From Microbacterium lacus (GTDB taxonomy: Bacteria > Actinomycetota > Actinomycetes > Actinomycetales > Microbacteriaceae): 64,000 nt of DNA. Under the pieces are notes generated by a model. It was not told the DNA's origin, did no database searches, and saw only the letters and a program-made list of their open reading frames with translations. How positions within the stretch are numbered: position 1 is the first letter of the stretch; each line of letters starts with the position of its first letter. The stretch is from assembly GCF_039531105.1 (NCBI RefSeq), contig NZ_BAAAPK010000001.1:310001-374000 (forward strand), read 5' to 3'. The translations under genes and the position numbers were made by a program. Positions 27,757 through 36,595 of this stretch are shown piece by piece.

Positions 27757-28779
27757 GTGCGTCAGGTCATCATCATCGGATCGGGTCCGGCAGGCTTCAC
27801 GGCCGCCATCTACGCGGCACGGGCGAACCTCGCCCCGCTCGTGGTGGCGAGCTCGGTGGAGGTCGGCGGCGAGCTCATGAACACGACGGATGTGGAGAAC
27901 TTCCCGGGCTTCCCGGAGGGCATCCAGGGTCCTGAGCTCATGGCGAAGATGCAGGCGCAGGCCGAGCGCTTCGGTGCCGAGATCCTGTACGACGACGTGG
28001 TCTCGCTCGACCTCGAGGGCCCCGTCAAGACGGTCACCCTCGGCAGTGGCGCTGTGCACCAGGCGTCGTCGGTCATCTACGCGACCGGTTCGGCGTACCG
28101 CAAGCTGGGTCTGCCCGGAGAGGAGCGTCTCTCCGGTCGCGGCGTGTCGTGGTGCGCCACGTGCGACGGCTTCTTCTTCCGCGAGCAGACGATCGCCGTC
28201 GTCGGCGGCGGCGACTCGGCGATGGAGGAGGCGACCTTCCTGACCCGCTTCGCCTCGAAGGTCTACGTCATCCACCGCAAGGACTCGCTGCGCGCCTCGA
28301 AGATCATGCAGGAGCGCGCGTTCGCGAACGAGAAGATCGAGTTCCTGTGGAACACCGAGGTCGCCGACATCCTGGGCGACGAGGCCGTGAACGGCGTCCT
28401 GCTGCGCTCGACGGTCGACGGATCGACCCGCGAACTCGCCCTGAACGGGCTCTTCGTCGCGATCGGCAACGACCCGCGTACGCATCTTGTCCACGGCAAG
28501 CTCGAACTGACCCCCGAGGGCACGATCTGGGTCGATGGCCGGTCCTCCCGGACGTCCGTCGCCGGCGTCTTCGCCGCGGGTGACGTGATCGACCCCACCT
28601 ACCGCCAGGCTGTCACGGCCGCCGGCAGCGGGACCGTGGCATCGCTGGATGCCGAGCACTTCCTCGCCGCACTCGAGCAGGCCGGCGGTGACCCGCAGGT
28701 GGCCGAGGACATCGAGGTCGCGACCGACATCCCCGACCCGGCGACCGACGAGCCCGAAACCGGCTCTGCGGCTGCCTGA
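27757..28779 (+). CDS. trxB: Thioredoxin reductase
   Basis: 340 residues. FAD-binding motif IIGSGPAGFTAAIYAARA at the N-terminus, the redox pair in WCATCDGFFF (about residues 132-141), the NADPH motif VVGGGDSAMEEA and the C-terminal FAD segment GVFAAGDVIDPTYRQAVTAAGSG. An acidic tail of about 30 residues is added. GTG start with AGAGAGG upstream. Reduces TrxA, encoded 77 bp downstream. Confidence 0.97.
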   Translation: MRQVIIIGSGPAGFTAAIYAARANLAPLVVASSVEVGGELMNTTDVENFPGFPEGIQGPELMAKMQAQAERFGAEILYDDVVSLDLEGPVKTVTLGSGAVHQASSVIYATGSAYRKLGLPGEERLSGRGVSWCATCDGFFFREQTIAVVGGGDSAMEEATFLTRFASKVYVIHRKDSLRASKIMQERAFANEKIEFLWNTEVADILGDEAVNGVLLRSTVDGSTRELALNGLFVAIGNDPRTHLVHGKLELTPEGTIWVDGRSSRTSVAGVFAAGDVIDPTYRQAVTAAGSGTVASLDAEHFLAALEQAGGDPQVAEDIEVATDIPDPATDEPETGSAAA

Positions 28780-28856
28780 GAGTCACCCGGGCACCGGAAC
28801 AATCCGGCATGCCCCCGCGTTTTCCCCAATACCTACCTCAATCAAGGAGAAATGAC

Positions 28857-29180
28857 ATGACCGCCAAGGCGACGACATCCGCGACCTGGGAGCAGGACGT
28901 GCTGCAGGCTGAGGGCCCCGTCCTCGTGGACTTCTGGGCGGCCTGGTGCGGCCCCTGTCGCATGGTCGCCCCCGTGCTGGACGAGATCCAGGCCGAGAAC
29001 GCGGGCAAGATCACCGTTCTCAAGCTCAACGTCGACGAGAACCCGGATCTGGCGATGAAGTACCAGATCACGTCGATCCCGGCGATGAAGGTCTTCAACA
29101 AGGGCGAGGTCGAGACCACGATCATCGGTGCGAAGCCGAAGTTCGCGATCGAGCAGGACCTCGCCGCCTACCTCGGCTGA
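28857..29180 (+). CDS. trxA: Thioredoxin
   Basis: 107 residues with the active site WCGPC (about residues 33-37), the conserved DFWAAWCGPCRM context and the cis-proline in TSIPAM. Cytosolic disulfide reductase recycled by TrxB. AAGGAG lies 7 nt before the ATG; another ATG at 28852 is out of frame and closes at once. A strong terminator follows. Confidence 0.97.
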   Translation: MTAKATTSATWEQDVLQAEGPVLVDFWAAWCGPCRMVAPVLDEIQAENAGKITVLKLNVDENPDLAMKYQITSIPAMKVFNKGEVETTIIGAKPKFAIEQDLAAYLG

Positions 29181-29193
29181 TCCTCGAATATCG

Positions 29194-29230
29194 AAGCCCC
29201 GATGAGATCACGGTCTCATCGGGGCTTTTT
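29194..29230 (+). terminator. Rho-independent terminator after trxA
   Basis: A 14-bp perfect stem (29194-29207 with 29214-29227), a 6-nt loop and a T-run. The paired A residues on the other side would also allow it to act on the convergent minus-strand gene. Confidence 0.92.
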
Positions 29231-29247
29231 CGTGCGATCGGATGCCG

Positions 29248-29592
29248 CTACGACGCGTCCGTGCGGGCGGCGTCCCAGCGCCGATGGGTGGTCTCGTCGC
29301 CGATCAGGCGCCAGACCGCCTTCGTCAGCGGTGGGTAGTCCAACGCGATCTGCCGCAGCACCCGGTAGTGCCGGGACGAGTTCGGTCGCGCGCCGCCGTT
29401 CGCGGCGATGTTCTCCGCGCGGAGGATGAAGACGACCAACTCGTCGACGGTCGGCAGATCCTCCATGAAGTCCCATGGATCCTCACCCGCGCGCAGCCGC
29501 TCGTCGACGAGGACCGACAGCTCGTCCGCGGCTTCCGCGCGAAGGAGCTCGAGGCTCGCGCGTCTGCGCGGGTTCTCGTCGTGCGTCGCCAT
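29248..29592 (-). CDS. Small conserved-type protein of unknown function
   Basis: 114 residues from the ATG at 29592. No recognised domain. Charged and mostly helical in appearance, with EDPWDFMEDLPTVDELVVF in the middle and no membrane segment. A TACGCT hexamer ends 6 nt before this ATG, suggesting a leaderless message. It lies between trxA and parB, convergent to trxA. Confidence 0.7.
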   Translation of the reverse strand: MATHDENPRRRASLELLRAEAADELSVLVDERLRAGEDPWDFMEDLPTVDELVVFILRAENIAANGGARPNSSRHYRVLRQIALDYPPLTKAVWRLIGDETTHRRWDAARTDAS

Positions 29593-29648
29593 CAATCCAG
29601 CGTACGTCGGATTTCCGGTGCGCTGCCCGGGACGTGGACAGCCGGGCC

Positions 29649-30608
29649 TCAGAGTTGCGAGTAGCCGGACTCGCCGATCTCCTCGAGGATGCGGTTGAGG
29701 TCCTGGATGCTCGCGAAATCCACGATGATCTGGCCTTTTCTTGCGGTGAGCGAAATCTTCACGCGAGTGCTCAAGCGGTCACCAAGCCGTTCCGCGACCT
29801 CGTCGAGGTGCGCTCGGCGGGCACCGGCCTGAGGTCTCGGTCGTGTCGGACCCGACTCCGGCGCCTTGGCCGCGGCCTCGGCCGCGCGCACCGAGAGGTC
29901 CTCGTTCACGATCTTGTCCGAGAGCCGCTGCATGCTGTCGGCGTCCTCGAGCGACAGGATCGCCCGCGCATGGCCGGCGCTCAACACGCCCGCCGCGACG
30001 CGTTGCTGCACCGGGATCGGCAGCTTGAGCAGCCGGATCGTGTTGCTGATCTGCGGTCGCGACCGCCCGATGCGGGTCGCGAGCTCTTCCTGGGTGATCC
30101 CGAAGTCCGACAGCAGCTGCTGGTAGGCCGACGCCTCCTCGAGCGGGTTCAGTTCGGAGCGGTGCAGGTTCTCGAGGAGCGCATCGCGCAGGAGATGCTC
30201 GTCGGCGGTGTCGCGGATGACCGCGGGGATCGACTCCAGTCCGGCCTCACGCGCGGCGCGTGTACGACGCTCACCCATGATCAGCTCATACGTGCCGTCG
30301 CCGACCTCGCGGACGACGACCGGCTGCAGAACGCCGAATTCCCGCACGCTGTGCACGAGCTCGGCGAGGTCATCCGGGTCGAAGTTCGTCCGCGGCTGGC
30401 GTGGGTTGGGCACGATCGCATGCGGATCGATCTGCTGCAGGCGCGCGCCGGGCACGGTGACGAGTTCCTCCGCGGCCGCCTCGACCTCAATGGCCTCATC
30501 CTCGGGAGCACCCGGGAAGAAGACGTCGACGGGACGCGACTCCGAAGACGTCTCGCTCGTGGGGATCAGCGCGCCGATCCCCCTTCCCAGTCCGGTGCGT
30601 TTGGCCAT
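29649..30608 (-). CDS. parB: Chromosome-partitioning protein ParB
   Basis: 319 residues. Starts with MAKRTGLGRGIGALIP. The CTPase/N-terminal domain has GERRTRAAREAGLESIPAVIRD, then the helix-turn-helix DFGITQEELATRIGRSRPQISNTIRLLKLP that recognises parS, and a C-terminal dimerisation domain. Loads on the three parS sites nearby and spreads to organise and segregate the origin. Its ATG touches the parA stop. Confidence 0.97.
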   Translation of the reverse strand: MAKRTGLGRGIGALIPTSETSSESRPVDVFFPGAPEDEAIEVEAAAEELVTVPGARLQQIDPHAIVPNPRQPRTNFDPDDLAELVHSVREFGVLQPVVVREVGDGTYELIMGERRTRAAREAGLESIPAVIRDTADEHLLRDALLENLHRSELNPLEEASAYQQLLSDFGITQEELATRIGRSRPQISNTIRLLKLPIPVQQRVAAGVLSAGHARAILSLEDADSMQRLSDKIVNEDLSVRAAEAAAKAPESGPTRPRPQAGARRAHLDEVAERLGDRLSTRVKISLTARKGQIIVDFASIQDLNRILEEIGESGYSQL

Positions 30609-31615
30609 CAGTTCTCTCCTTCGGCGGCTGCGCCGACGTTCTCGGGATGCCGCGCTGCGGCATCCGCGTGGGTTTCCTCGTTCGCGCCGTCCACTGCGCG
30701 GCCGTCCGTCGTATCGCGACGGATGATCTCCACCGCCGCCTCACGGTAGGCGACGGCACCGGCTGACGCCCCGTCGTACGCGATCACGGTCTGGCCGAAG
30801 CTCGGGGCCTCCGAGACGCGCACCGACCGCGGGATCACGGTCCCGAGGACTTCCTGCGGGAAGTGCGACCGCACCTCTTCCGCGACCTGCTGCGCGAGAC
30901 GGGTGCGCCCGTCGTACATCGTCAGCACGATCGTGGAGAGACGGAGGCGGGGGTTCAGGTGCTTCTGGATCATCCGCACGGTCCCGAGCAGCTGGCTGAG
31001 GCCCTCCAGCGCGTAGTACTCGCACTGGATCGGGATCAGCAGCTCGTCGGCGGCCGCGAAAGCGTTGATCGTGAGCAGACCGAGCGACGGCGGGCAGTCG
31101 ATGAGGACGAAGTCCAGACGCTCGTCGAGATTCGCCAGATACTCGTCGAGCGCGGTCCGCAAGCGGTGCTCGCGCGCGACCTGCGAGACGAGTTCGATCT
31201 CGGCGCCGGCCAGATGGATCGTGCTCGGCGCGCACAGCAGATTCGTCGACTCCGGGCTCGTCTGGACGATGTCGGCGATCGGGAAATCGTCGATCAGGAC
31301 GTCGTAGATGCTGGGGATGTCTGCGGTGTGGGGCACACCGAGCGCCGTGGAGGCGTTCCCCTGCGGATCCAGATCGATCACCAGAACGCGCGCACCGACC
31401 GATGCGAGCGCCGCGGCGATGTTCACGGTCGTGGTGGTCTTCCCGACCCCGCCCTTCTGGTTCGACACCGTGATCACACGCGTCCGGCCACTGAGCCGGA
31501 CGGTCACGGAATCGAGGACGCGACGACGGGCGGTCAGATCAGCGAGTTCCCGGGCGATGGGGCTGTCGTCGAGCGAGAAGGATGCCGTCGAATCGGCGTT
31601 TTCAGGATGTTTCAC
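30608..31615 (-). CDS. parA: Chromosome-partitioning ATPase ParA
   Basis: 335 residues from the GTG at 31615. The deviant Walker A is SNQKGGVGKTTTTVNIAAAL, with VLIDCPPSLGLLT as Walker B. The open frame continues to a GTG at 31660, but a TAGAGT hexamer overlaps that codon and AGAGAGG lies 9 nt before the inner GTG, so the inner start is preferred. Moves ParB-parS complexes toward the poles using ATP-dependent nucleoid binding. A parS site overlaps the start. Confidence 0.93.
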   Translation of the reverse strand: MKHPENADSTASFSLDDSPIARELADLTARRRVLDSVTVRLSGRTRVITVSNQKGGVGKTTTTVNIAAALASVGARVLVIDLDPQGNASTALGVPHTADIPSIYDVLIDDFPIADIVQTSPESTNLLCAPSTIHLAGAEIELVSQVAREHRLRTALDEYLANLDERLDFVLIDCPPSLGLLTINAFAAADELLIPIQCEYYALEGLSQLLGTVRMIQKHLNPRLRLSTIVLTMYDGRTRLAQQVAEEVRSHFPQEVLGTVIPRSVRVSEAPSFGQTVIAYDGASAGAVAYREAAVEIIRRDTTDGRAVDGANEETHADAAARHPENVGAAAEGEN

Positions 31616-31623
31616 GTGAAACA
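31608..31623. promoter_or_regulatory. parS site 1
   Basis: Perfect 16-bp match to the bacterial parS consensus TGTTTCACGTGAAACA. It overlaps the parA translation start and is read there as FHVKH. Confidence 0.97.
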
Positions 31624-31708
31624 ACCTCTCTTTCGCGCTTCTCCGGACATGGTCTTCCACTCTAGCCGCCGGTCCTGACGTGGCTCGAACGAGACGGTGC
31701 CGACGGGA

Positions 31709-31724
31709 TGTTTCACGTGAAACG
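31709..31724. promoter_or_regulatory. parS site 2
   Basis: parS with one mismatch at the last base (TGTTTCACGTGAAACG), in the short gap between rsmG and parA. Confidence 0.93.
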
Positions 31725-31732
31725 GGTGTCGG

Positions 31733-32395
31733 TCAGCGCACCGTCGCGCGAACGACCCGGGTGGGTTCGGCAAGGAGGTCTTGACCCACCACCTCGACGC
31801 GCACGTTCGCGATGCGGTACTTGCGAAGCGCCTTCTCGGCTCCGGCGATCTCGAGTGCGGCGTTCGCCCCCTTGAGGAGGATCAATTCGCCACCGTCGCG
31901 TACGAGGGGAGCGGTGAGGGGGACCAGTGTCTTGAGTGCGCTCACGGCACGGGCCGTCACGGCATCCAGCACAGGACCACGCCTCCATTCCTCTGCTCGA
32001 GCCCGCACCACGTCGACGTTGTCCAGACCCAGCGCGTCCTTCTGCTCGGTGAGCCAGGCGACGCGTCGCTCCATCGGCTCGATGAGAACCCACTCCACGT
32101 CGGGACGGGCGATGGCGAGCACGAGTCCCGGCAGACCCGCTCCGGACCCGACATCACCGACACGGCCGGAGAACAGCGGCGCAGTGACCGCGCTGTTCAG
32201 CACGTGCCGGGTCCAGAGTCGCGGCGGCTCCAGGGGACCGATGAGGCCGCGCTCCTCGCCGTGCGCAGCCAGCGCGGCGGTGAAGGCGCGTGCGAGGTCG
32301 ATGCGATCGCCGAAGATCCGCTCAGCGACCGCCGGCTCTTCCTCGACGCCCGCGGTCACTTCGGGATCCGGTGTTTCACGTGAAACATCAGCCAC
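31733..32395 (-). CDS. rsmG: 16S rRNA m7G527 methyltransferase
   Basis: 220 residues from the GTG at 32395, overlapping the jag stop by 8 bp. SAM motif VGDVGSGAGLPGLVLAIARP and the segment RAVSALKTLVPLTAPLV are diagnostic for GidB/RsmG. Methylates N7 of G527 in the 530 loop of 16S rRNA; loss gives low-level streptomycin resistance in other bacteria. Codons 4-8 (VSRET) coincide with parS site 3. Confidence 0.95.
   Translation of the reverse strand: MADVSRETPDPEVTAGVEEEPAVAERIFGDRIDLARAFTAALAAHGEERGLIGPLEPPRLWTRHVLNSAVTAPLFSGRVGDVGSGAGLPGLVLAIARPDVEWVLIEPMERRVAWLTEQKDALGLDNVDVVRARAEEWRRGPVLDAVTARAVSALKTLVPLTAPLVRDGGELILLKGANAALEIAGAEKALRKYRIANVRVEVVGQDLLAEPTRVVRATVR
32372..32387. promoter_or_regulatory. 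parS site 3
   Basis: Perfect match to TGTTTCACGTGAAACA inside the first codons of rsmG. Confidence 0.97.
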
Positions 32396-32903
32396 GGCTG
32401 ATGACCGTGTGCCGGTCGGCGCCCTCACCGTAGGACTCGGACGTGAAGCCGCGGTCCGCGACGATGTCGTGCACGAGCTTGCGCTCGTAGCTGGACATCG
32501 CGGGAAGCGACGCCTGCGTCGAGCCACCCTCTTCGAGCCGGGCGATCGCGCGGTCGACGAGCGTCTCCAGTTCACGCTGGCGCTGATCACGCGATCCTCC
32601 GACATCGAGGATCAGGCGTGAGAAGCGCCCCGTCCGGTTCTGCACGGCGATACGTGTCAGCTCCTGCAGAGCCTGGACGGTATCCGGGTTGGAAAGGAGT
32701 GCGAGCGACCCCGGCTGGTCGGACTCGAGCGAGACGTACGCGCGACCCGACTTCACATCCAGGGCGAGGTCACCGTCGATGTCGGCGATGTCCAGCAGTT
32801 CTTCGAGGAAGTCGGCGGCGACGTCGCCCTCCTGCTCGAGCTGTTCGACCGTGGCGGCGGCGCGCTCGGGAGTGGACGCGGGAGACGTGATGTCAGAAGT
32901 CAT
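32388..32903 (-). CDS. khpB: Jag/KhpB RNA-binding protein (KH and R3H domains)
   Basis: 171 residues. The KH-like domain spans about 35-100 (GRAYVSLESDQPGSLALLSN, TVQALQELTRIAV). The R3H domain is at the C-terminus (about 110-168, including SSYERKLVHDIVADR and the Arg-x3-His-type SYGEGADRHTVIS). The Jag N-terminal domain is missing, as usual in actinobacteria. Binds RNA and is linked to cell-elongation control in other gram-positives. Between yidC and rsmG in the canonical order. Confidence 0.93.
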   Translation of the reverse strand: MTSDITSPASTPERAAATVEQLEQEGDVAADFLEELLDIADIDGDLALDVKSGRAYVSLESDQPGSLALLSNPDTVQALQELTRIAVQNRTGRFSRLILDVGGSRDQRQRELETLVDRAIARLEEGGSTQASLPAMSSYERKLVHDIVADRGFTSESYGEGADRHTVISRG

Positions 32904-32935
32904 GGCTGTTCCTGAGTGACGGGAGTGACGGTGGG

Positions 32936-34018
32936 TCAGGTGGCGGTGCCGGTGGCGGGGTCTGTCGACCCACCGGGTTTCGTACCCGCATCACCCGACT
33001 TCTGCGCCTGCTTCTTGGCACGCTGCTTACCGACCGGCTGCTGACGCTTGGGGGCGGCGGCGCGCGCGCGTTCTGCCTCCTCGAACAGTCGCTGCTGCTC
33101 GGCCTGGTACTTCTCGAGCGGGATGATCTTGCCGGACGAGTCGATCGCCTTGCCCCTGCGCGCGAGGCGCTCCTCGCGCATCTTGGCCGCCTCAGAACCG
33201 GGCGTGGGCATGTTCCGGATCACGATGAACTGCTGGACCATCGTCCACACGTTGCTGGTGAACCAGTAGATGACGACACCGAGCGGGAAGAAGACGCCGG
33301 AGAAGACGAAGGCGAACGGCAGGACGTAGAGCATGATCTTCTGCATCTGGTACGCCTGGCCGGTCTTGGCCTCGGGGGAGAGGTTCTTCGAGATGATCTG
33401 CAGCTGCGTGAAGAACTGCGAGACGATCATCAAGACGACGAGCACGAGCAGGATGCCGACGGTGACCTGCCAGCCCTCGGCCTGGGTCTCCCACGCGCCC
33501 ACGAGAGTGTCGTGGAGGGACGCGACGCCGAAGAGCTTCGCGTTGTAGAACTCGGTCATGAGCTCATTGGTGAGCAGGCCCACGCCGGTGTGGTTCGGAT
33601 CGGTCTTGATCGTCTGCACGCCGTTGAGCACGCTGAACAGCGCGAAGAACACGGGCATCTGCACGAGGAGCGGCAAGCACGACGAGGCCGGGTTCGTGCC
33701 GTGCTTCTTGTACAGCGCCATCGTCTCGCGGCTCATGGCCTCGCGGGAGAGCTGGTCTTTCTTGCCCTTGTACTTTTCCTGAACTTTTCGCAGTTCAGGG
33801 GCGATTTCCATCATCTTCCGCTGGCTCTTGATCTGCTTGACGAAGAGCGGAATGAGGGCGGAGCGGACGACGAGGACCAGGCCCACGATCGCGAGGACCC
33901 ACGTGATGCCCGCAGCCGCCGGCAGGCCCATCGCGGTGAACAGCCAGTGCCAGGAGACGAGCACGAGCTCGACCGCCCATTTGAGCGGCCAGAGGATGAT
34001 TCCGATCAGATCCGGCAC
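32936..34018 (-). CDS. yidC: Membrane protein insertase YidC
   Basis: 360 residues, Oxa1/YidC family. Five expected helices, including IIGIILWPLKWAVELVLVSWHWLF and ALIPLFVKQIKSQRKMMEI, whose arginine belongs to the hydrophilic groove. The C-terminal tail is long, basic and Gln/Lys-rich, and binds the ribosome in related proteins. Inserts proteins into the membrane with or without SecYEG. GTG start with AAGGAC upstream. Confidence 0.96.
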   Translation of the reverse strand: MPDLIGIILWPLKWAVELVLVSWHWLFTAMGLPAAAGITWVLAIVGLVLVVRSALIPLFVKQIKSQRKMMEIAPELRKVQEKYKGKKDQLSREAMSRETMALYKKHGTNPASSCLPLLVQMPVFFALFSVLNGVQTIKTDPNHTGVGLLTNELMTEFYNAKLFGVASLHDTLVGAWETQAEGWQVTVGILLVLVVLMIVSQFFTQLQIISKNLSPEAKTGQAYQMQKIMLYVLPFAFVFSGVFFPLGVVIYWFTSNVWTMVQQFIVIRNMPTPGSEAAKMREERLARRGKAIDSSGKIIPLEKYQAEQQRLFEEAERARAAAPKRQQPVGKQRAKKQAQKSGDAGTKPGGSTDPATGTAT

Positions 34019-34021
34019 GGA

Positions 34022-34378
34022 TCAGTCCTTTCTCAGGGGTACGACGAATCCTCGCGGAGTCAGGTCGTACCGGAAGTTCTTGTGGAGGGGCACGTCGTCG
34101 ACGCCTCCCTCCGCCCAGGGATGACAGCGGGCGATCCGGGTCGCCGCCATGATCGAACCGACGAGAGCACCGTGCTGCTGCACGGCGCCGACCGCGTAGG
34201 CCGAGCACGACGGGTAGTACTTGCAGACATCCCCATATGTATGGGAGATCGTCGCACGATAACCATGGAGCAAGCTCAACACGGAATTGCGCGGCAGGAG
34301 CGGAATCGCACGGATCCACGCGGACTGATCGAGGCGCGCCTCGCCGACGGAGGCCATCGGCAGCGTCTGCGTGCTCAC
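34022..34378 (-). CDS. yidD: Membrane protein insertion efficiency factor YidD
   Basis: 118 residues from the GTG at 34378, which overlaps the rnpA stop by 4 bp. The YidD signature is YGDVCKYYPSCSAYAVGAVQ followed by RCHPWAEGG. Small cytosolic-face protein with an amphipathic helix that assists YidC. Has a longer N-terminal stretch than minimal YidD proteins. Confidence 0.94.
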   Translation of the reverse strand: MSTQTLPMASVGEARLDQSAWIRAIPLLPRNSVLSLLHGYRATISHTYGDVCKYYPSCSAYAVGAVQQHGALVGSIMAATRIARCHPWAEGGVDDVPLHKNFRYDLTPRGFVVPLRKD

Positions 34379-34710
34379 GCGCCGCTCCGAGCGAGGCAAC
34401 GCGTCACGTCGGCGCGCAACGCGGCGAAGTCGGCATCACGCCCTGGCGGAAGGACGCGGATCACGACATCCGACCCCGGCCTGACATCCGTCAGCGCCTC
34501 GGCGCACACCGCCTTGAGCCGGCGACGAAGGGTGTTGCGCACGACGGCGGATCCCACCTGCCGACTCACGATGAAGCCGAAGCGCGGCGGACGGGATTCA
34601 CCGGTTGCGCTGGTGTACACGACCGTGTTCGCGCTCGCGCAACGACGGCCCCGACGGACGACGGCCTTGTAATCCGCTCCGCGGGTGAGTCGGTTCGGCC
34701 TCGCGAGCAC
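34375..34710 (-). CDS. rnpA: Ribonuclease P protein component
   Basis: 111 residues. Starts LARPNRLTRGADYKAVVRRG and carries the RNR signature VRNTLRRRLKAV that contacts RNase P RNA. Together with the RNA it removes tRNA 5' leaders. GTG start 9 bp after the rpmH stop; normal rpmH-rnpA coupling. Confidence 0.96.
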   Translation of the reverse strand: MLARPNRLTRGADYKAVVRRGRRCASANTVVYTSATGESRPPRFGFIVSRQVGSAVVRNTLRRRLKAVCAEALTDVRPGSDVVIRVLPPGRDADFAALRADVTRCLARSGA

Positions 34711-34719
34711 CGCTGCAGG

Positions 34720-34857
34720 TCAGGCGGAGAGCTCGGTGCGCCCCTTGGCGCGACGAGCGGAGAGGATGCTGCGGCCGGCGCGGGTGCGCATGCGGGCGCG
34801 GAAACCGTGCTTCTTGGCGCGGCGGCGGTTGTTCGGCTGGTACGTGCGCTTGCTCAT
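34720..34857 (-). CDS. rpmH: 50S ribosomal protein L34
   Basis: 45 residues from the ATG at 34857. Typical bL34: [18 protein letters not shown], then [21 protein letters not shown]. First gene of the leftward rpmH-rnpA-yidD-yidC-jag-rsmG-parA-parB series, divergent from dnaA. Confidence 0.98.
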   Translation of the reverse strand: MSKRTYQPNNRRRAKKHGFRARMRTRAGRSILSARRAKGRTELSA

Positions 34858-35057
34858 GAGATCACTTCCGGATCAGGTGTCTCCGGAACGCTCTGACCGG
34901 GGACGTGGGTATTCGGGACTGCCCTGAAGGCATAAGTCAACCGACTAAGGTTACGTTCCCGCGCGCGAGAACTCAAACCCGCCGGACCGGACAGGCCATT
35001 ATGGCGAGGAATACCCGCAGTCCTGGCAATGACACGCGGTGCGGTCCTACAGTGGAG

Positions 35058-35107
35058 TTTGCTCCCGCGGCGGCCGCTGACTAGCGTGGCTCGGGCAGTT
35101 ATCCACA
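35058..35107 (+). promoter_or_regulatory. Candidate dnaA promoter with DnaA box
   Basis: TTTGCT (35058-35063) and TAGCGT (35082-35087), 18 bp apart, are plausible -35 and -10 boxes. A perfect DnaA box TTATCCACA (35099-35107) follows near the expected start site, fitting autorepression by DnaA. The whole 310-bp rpmH-dnaA gap (34858-35167) otherwise shows no gene. Confidence 0.6.
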
Positions 35108-35167
35108 GGTTCGGCGTGACGATCTCCGTCGGAAATCCTGGCCTGCGTCAATTCTCCCGGGGGGACC

Positions 35168-36595
35168 ATGTCATCGCACGAGATTCCAGATGTTCCCGTC
35201 TGGTCCGCCGTGCTCGATGAACTCGCGGGCGATGACCGCGTCACCCCTCAGCTGCAGGGATTCCTGAGCCTCGCCGTCCCGCAGGGCGTCATGGGCGGAA
35301 CGCTGTACCTGGACGTGCCGAACGACCTGACCGCGGCGCAGATCAACAAGCGGATGCGCGCCCCCATCATGGAAGCGCTCACCCGGGTCGACCAGGATCA
35401 GCAGCACGACCCCTCCGCCACGGCATTCCGCGTCGTGGTCAACCCGGAGTTGGCCTACTCGCGCTCCGCGCAGCCGGCGCCCGAGGCGGCCGAACCGCCC
35501 TCCGCGCCCACGCGCCCTCCTCTCGAGGAGCCTTTCGAACCGGCATCCGCCTCGCCCCGCAGCGACACACGGCTCAACCCGAAGTACACGTTCGACAACT
35601 TCGTCATCGGCCAGTCCAACCGCTTCGCCCACGCAGCCGCGGTCGCCGTCGCCGAAGCGCCGGCGAAGGCGTACAACCCGCTCTTCATCTACGGAGACTC
35701 CGGGCTCGGCAAGACGCACCTGCTGCACGCGATCGGCGATTACGCGCAGAGCCTGTATGCCGGCATCCGGGTCCGCTACGTCTCGAGCGAAGAGTTCACG
35801 AACGACTTCATCAACTCGATCGCGAACAACCGGGGATCGGCTTTCCAGGCGCGGTATCGCGACGTCGACATCCTCCTGATCGACGACATCCAGTTCCTGC
35901 AGGGTCGCGCCGAGACCCAGGAGGCCTTCTTCCACACGTTCAACACGCTGCACGACCACGACAAGCAGGTCGTGATCACGAGCGACGTGCCGCCCAAGCA
36001 CCTCACGGGCTTCGAGGACCGCATGCGCAGCCGCTTCGAGTGGGGCCTCATCACCGACGTTCAGGCCCCCGACCTCGAGACGCGCATCGCCATCCTGCGC
36101 AAGAAGGCCCAGTCCGAACGTCTGCACATCCCGGACGAAGTGCTCGAGTACATCGCGACCGTCGTGTCCAAGAACATCCGCGAGCTCGAGGGAGCGCTCA
36201 TCCGGGTGTCGGCGTTCGCCAGTCTGAACAGATCGACTCTCGACATCTCGCTCGCTCAGACCGTGCTGCGGGACATCGTCGACCAGGACGACGCGAACGT
36301 GATCTCGCCGACGGACATCATCACGGCGACGGCGGCGTACTTCAAGCTCACCGTCGACGACCTGTACGGCTCGAGCCGATCGCAAGCCGTCGCGACCGCC
36401 CGGCAGATCGCGATGTACCTCTGCCGTGAGCGCACGAGCCTGTCCCTGCCCAAGATCGGCCAGCTGTTCGGCAATCGAGATCACACGACCGTGATGTACG
36501 CGTACAAGAAGATCAGCGACCTCATGAAGGAGCGTCGCTCCATCTACAACCAGGTCTCGGAGATCACCGCACAGCTCGGCCGCAACTCGCGCTGA
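35168..36595 (+). CDS. dnaA: Chromosomal replication initiator DnaA
   Basis: 475 residues. Domain I about 1-90; variable Pro/Ala-rich domain II about 95-130; AAA+ domain with Walker A GDSGLGKTHLL and Walker B ILLIDDIQFLQG; C-terminal domain IV with the DnaA-box reader RDHTTVMYAYKKI. ATG preceded by a G-rich ribosome site. Binds the DnaA boxes on both sides of the gene, melts oriC and loads helicase. Confidence 0.98.
   Translation: MSSHEIPDVPVWSAVLDELAGDDRVTPQLQGFLSLAVPQGVMGGTLYLDVPNDLTAAQINKRMRAPIMEALTRVDQDQQHDPSATAFRVVVNPELAYSRSAQPAPEAAEPPSAPTRPPLEEPFEPASASPRSDTRLNPKYTFDNFVIGQSNRFAHAAAVAVAEAPAKAYNPLFIYGDSGLGKTHLLHAIGDYAQSLYAGIRVRYVSSEEFTNDFINSIANNRGSAFQARYRDVDILLIDDIQFLQGRAETQEAFFHTFNTLHDHDKQVVITSDVPPKHLTGFEDRMRSRFEWGLITDVQAPDLETRIAILRKKAQSERLHIPDEVLEYIATVVSKNIRELEGALIRVSAFASLNRSTLDISLAQTVLRDIVDQDDANVISPTDIITATAAYFKLTVDDLYGSSRSQAVATARQIAMYLCRERTSLSLPKIGQLFGNRDHTTVMYAYKKISDLMKERRSIYNQVSEITAQLGRNSR

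Noticed and set aside
31616..31660. parA start at the outer GTG
   Set aside because: The codon overlaps a TAGAGT hexamer that would place transcription start downstream; kept only as an alternative.
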